From Lachnospiraceae bacterium UBA3641 (lineage in GTDB: Bacteria; Bacillota; Clostridia; Lachnospirales; Lachnospiraceae), in NCBI GenBank assembly GCA_002373875.1, contig DFKQ01000033.1, positions 1-46,982 of the forward strand: a DNA stretch of 46,982 nucleotides. The letters are read 5' to 3'. The translations under genes and the position numbers were made by a program. Positions 46,929 through 46,982 of the stretch are shown in pieces (the first letter of the stretch is position 1; each line of letters begins with the position of its first letter). The notes under the pieces are model-generated. The model was given only the letters and a program-made list of their open reading frames with translations. It was not told the origin of the DNA and ran no database searches.

Positions 46929-46982
46929 GGTGGGTAGAGGGACTCGAACCCTCGGCCTCCAGAGCCACAATCTGGCGCGCTA
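46929..46982 (-). tRNA. tRNA-His (GUG), partial
   Basis: The 3' part is visible: anticodon arm CCAGA-TTGTGGC-TCTGG with anticodon GTG, T arm GAGGG-TTCGAGT-CCCTC, and acceptor strand TACCCAC with discriminator C. The 5' end is outside the window. A T run follows directly on the minus strand. Confidence 0.9.

Overview
The window looks like a chromosome segment of a Gram-positive anaerobe of the Lachnospiraceae type (Butyrivibrio/Roseburia-like). The grounds are strong AGGAGG ribosome-binding sites, lipoprotein sugar-binding proteins followed by paired permeases with no ATPase gene, LacI and AraC regulators, a cellobiose 2-epimerase very close to the Ruminococcus albus enzyme, and a large secreted protein with Listeria-Bacteroides-type repeats. 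The genus is inference.

Layout. Positions 1-560 hold a broken transposase remnant, a 33-bp palindrome and a promoter. 561-2545 is a small operon with an aldo/keto reductase and rhamnulose-1-phosphate aldolase. 2697-17960 is a beta-mannan/galactomannan locus: a sugar ABC importer (binding protein and two permeases), GH2 beta-mannosidase, YihS-type aldose-ketose isomerase, cellobiose 2-epimerase, an SGNH acetylesterase-like protein, cytoplasmic GH26 mannanase, a LacI regulator and GH36 alpha-galactosidase. 18041-26880 has an AraC regulator, a second sugar ABC importer, GH2 beta-galactosidase and galactokinase. Together these genes would import acetylated, galactosylated manno-oligosaccharides, deacetylate and debranch them, cut the backbone, isomerise mannose to fructose and send galactose to the Leloir pathway. 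No GH130 phosphorylase is present, so backbone breakdown here appears hydrolytic.

27014-34782 (minus) encodes a hybrid histidine kinase and a 1,657-residue secreted protein, apparently in one operon. 34800-36520 is a graveyard: a HicB antitoxin whose hicA partner is reduced to its last codons, the tail of an ATPase gene, and a duplicated 3' end of an AI-2E-family transporter gene, each piece abutting short palindromic repeats. 36523-46563 is ordinary chromosome: response regulator, AI-2E-family transporter, HD protein, MCP-like protein, cbiC, malic enzyme, an RNA methyltransferase, rdgB, a YfcE-type phosphoesterase, a small zinc-ribbon peptide with a double-glycine leader, and a full chemoreceptor. 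The right end has tRNA-Lys, tRNA-Gln and part of tRNA-His on the minus strand.

The most unusual content is the load of short interspersed repeats. About fourteen copies of a 26-28 bp palindrome share a GGGGAC core, while the arms differ between copies yet remain self-complementary. They sit at stop codons, inside two reading frames, beside truncated hicA and at both ends of the duplicated transporter fragment. Two more families (TGTCATTC...GAATCTT, and GTCATAAGG...CCTTATGAC) are also present; the second forms a 175-bp tandem duplication upstream of lacI. Other candidates are a minus-strand structured RNA near 41740-41955, a decayed type I toxin-antitoxin-like locus at 11541-11726, and the double-glycine zinc-ribbon peptide at 44444-44713.
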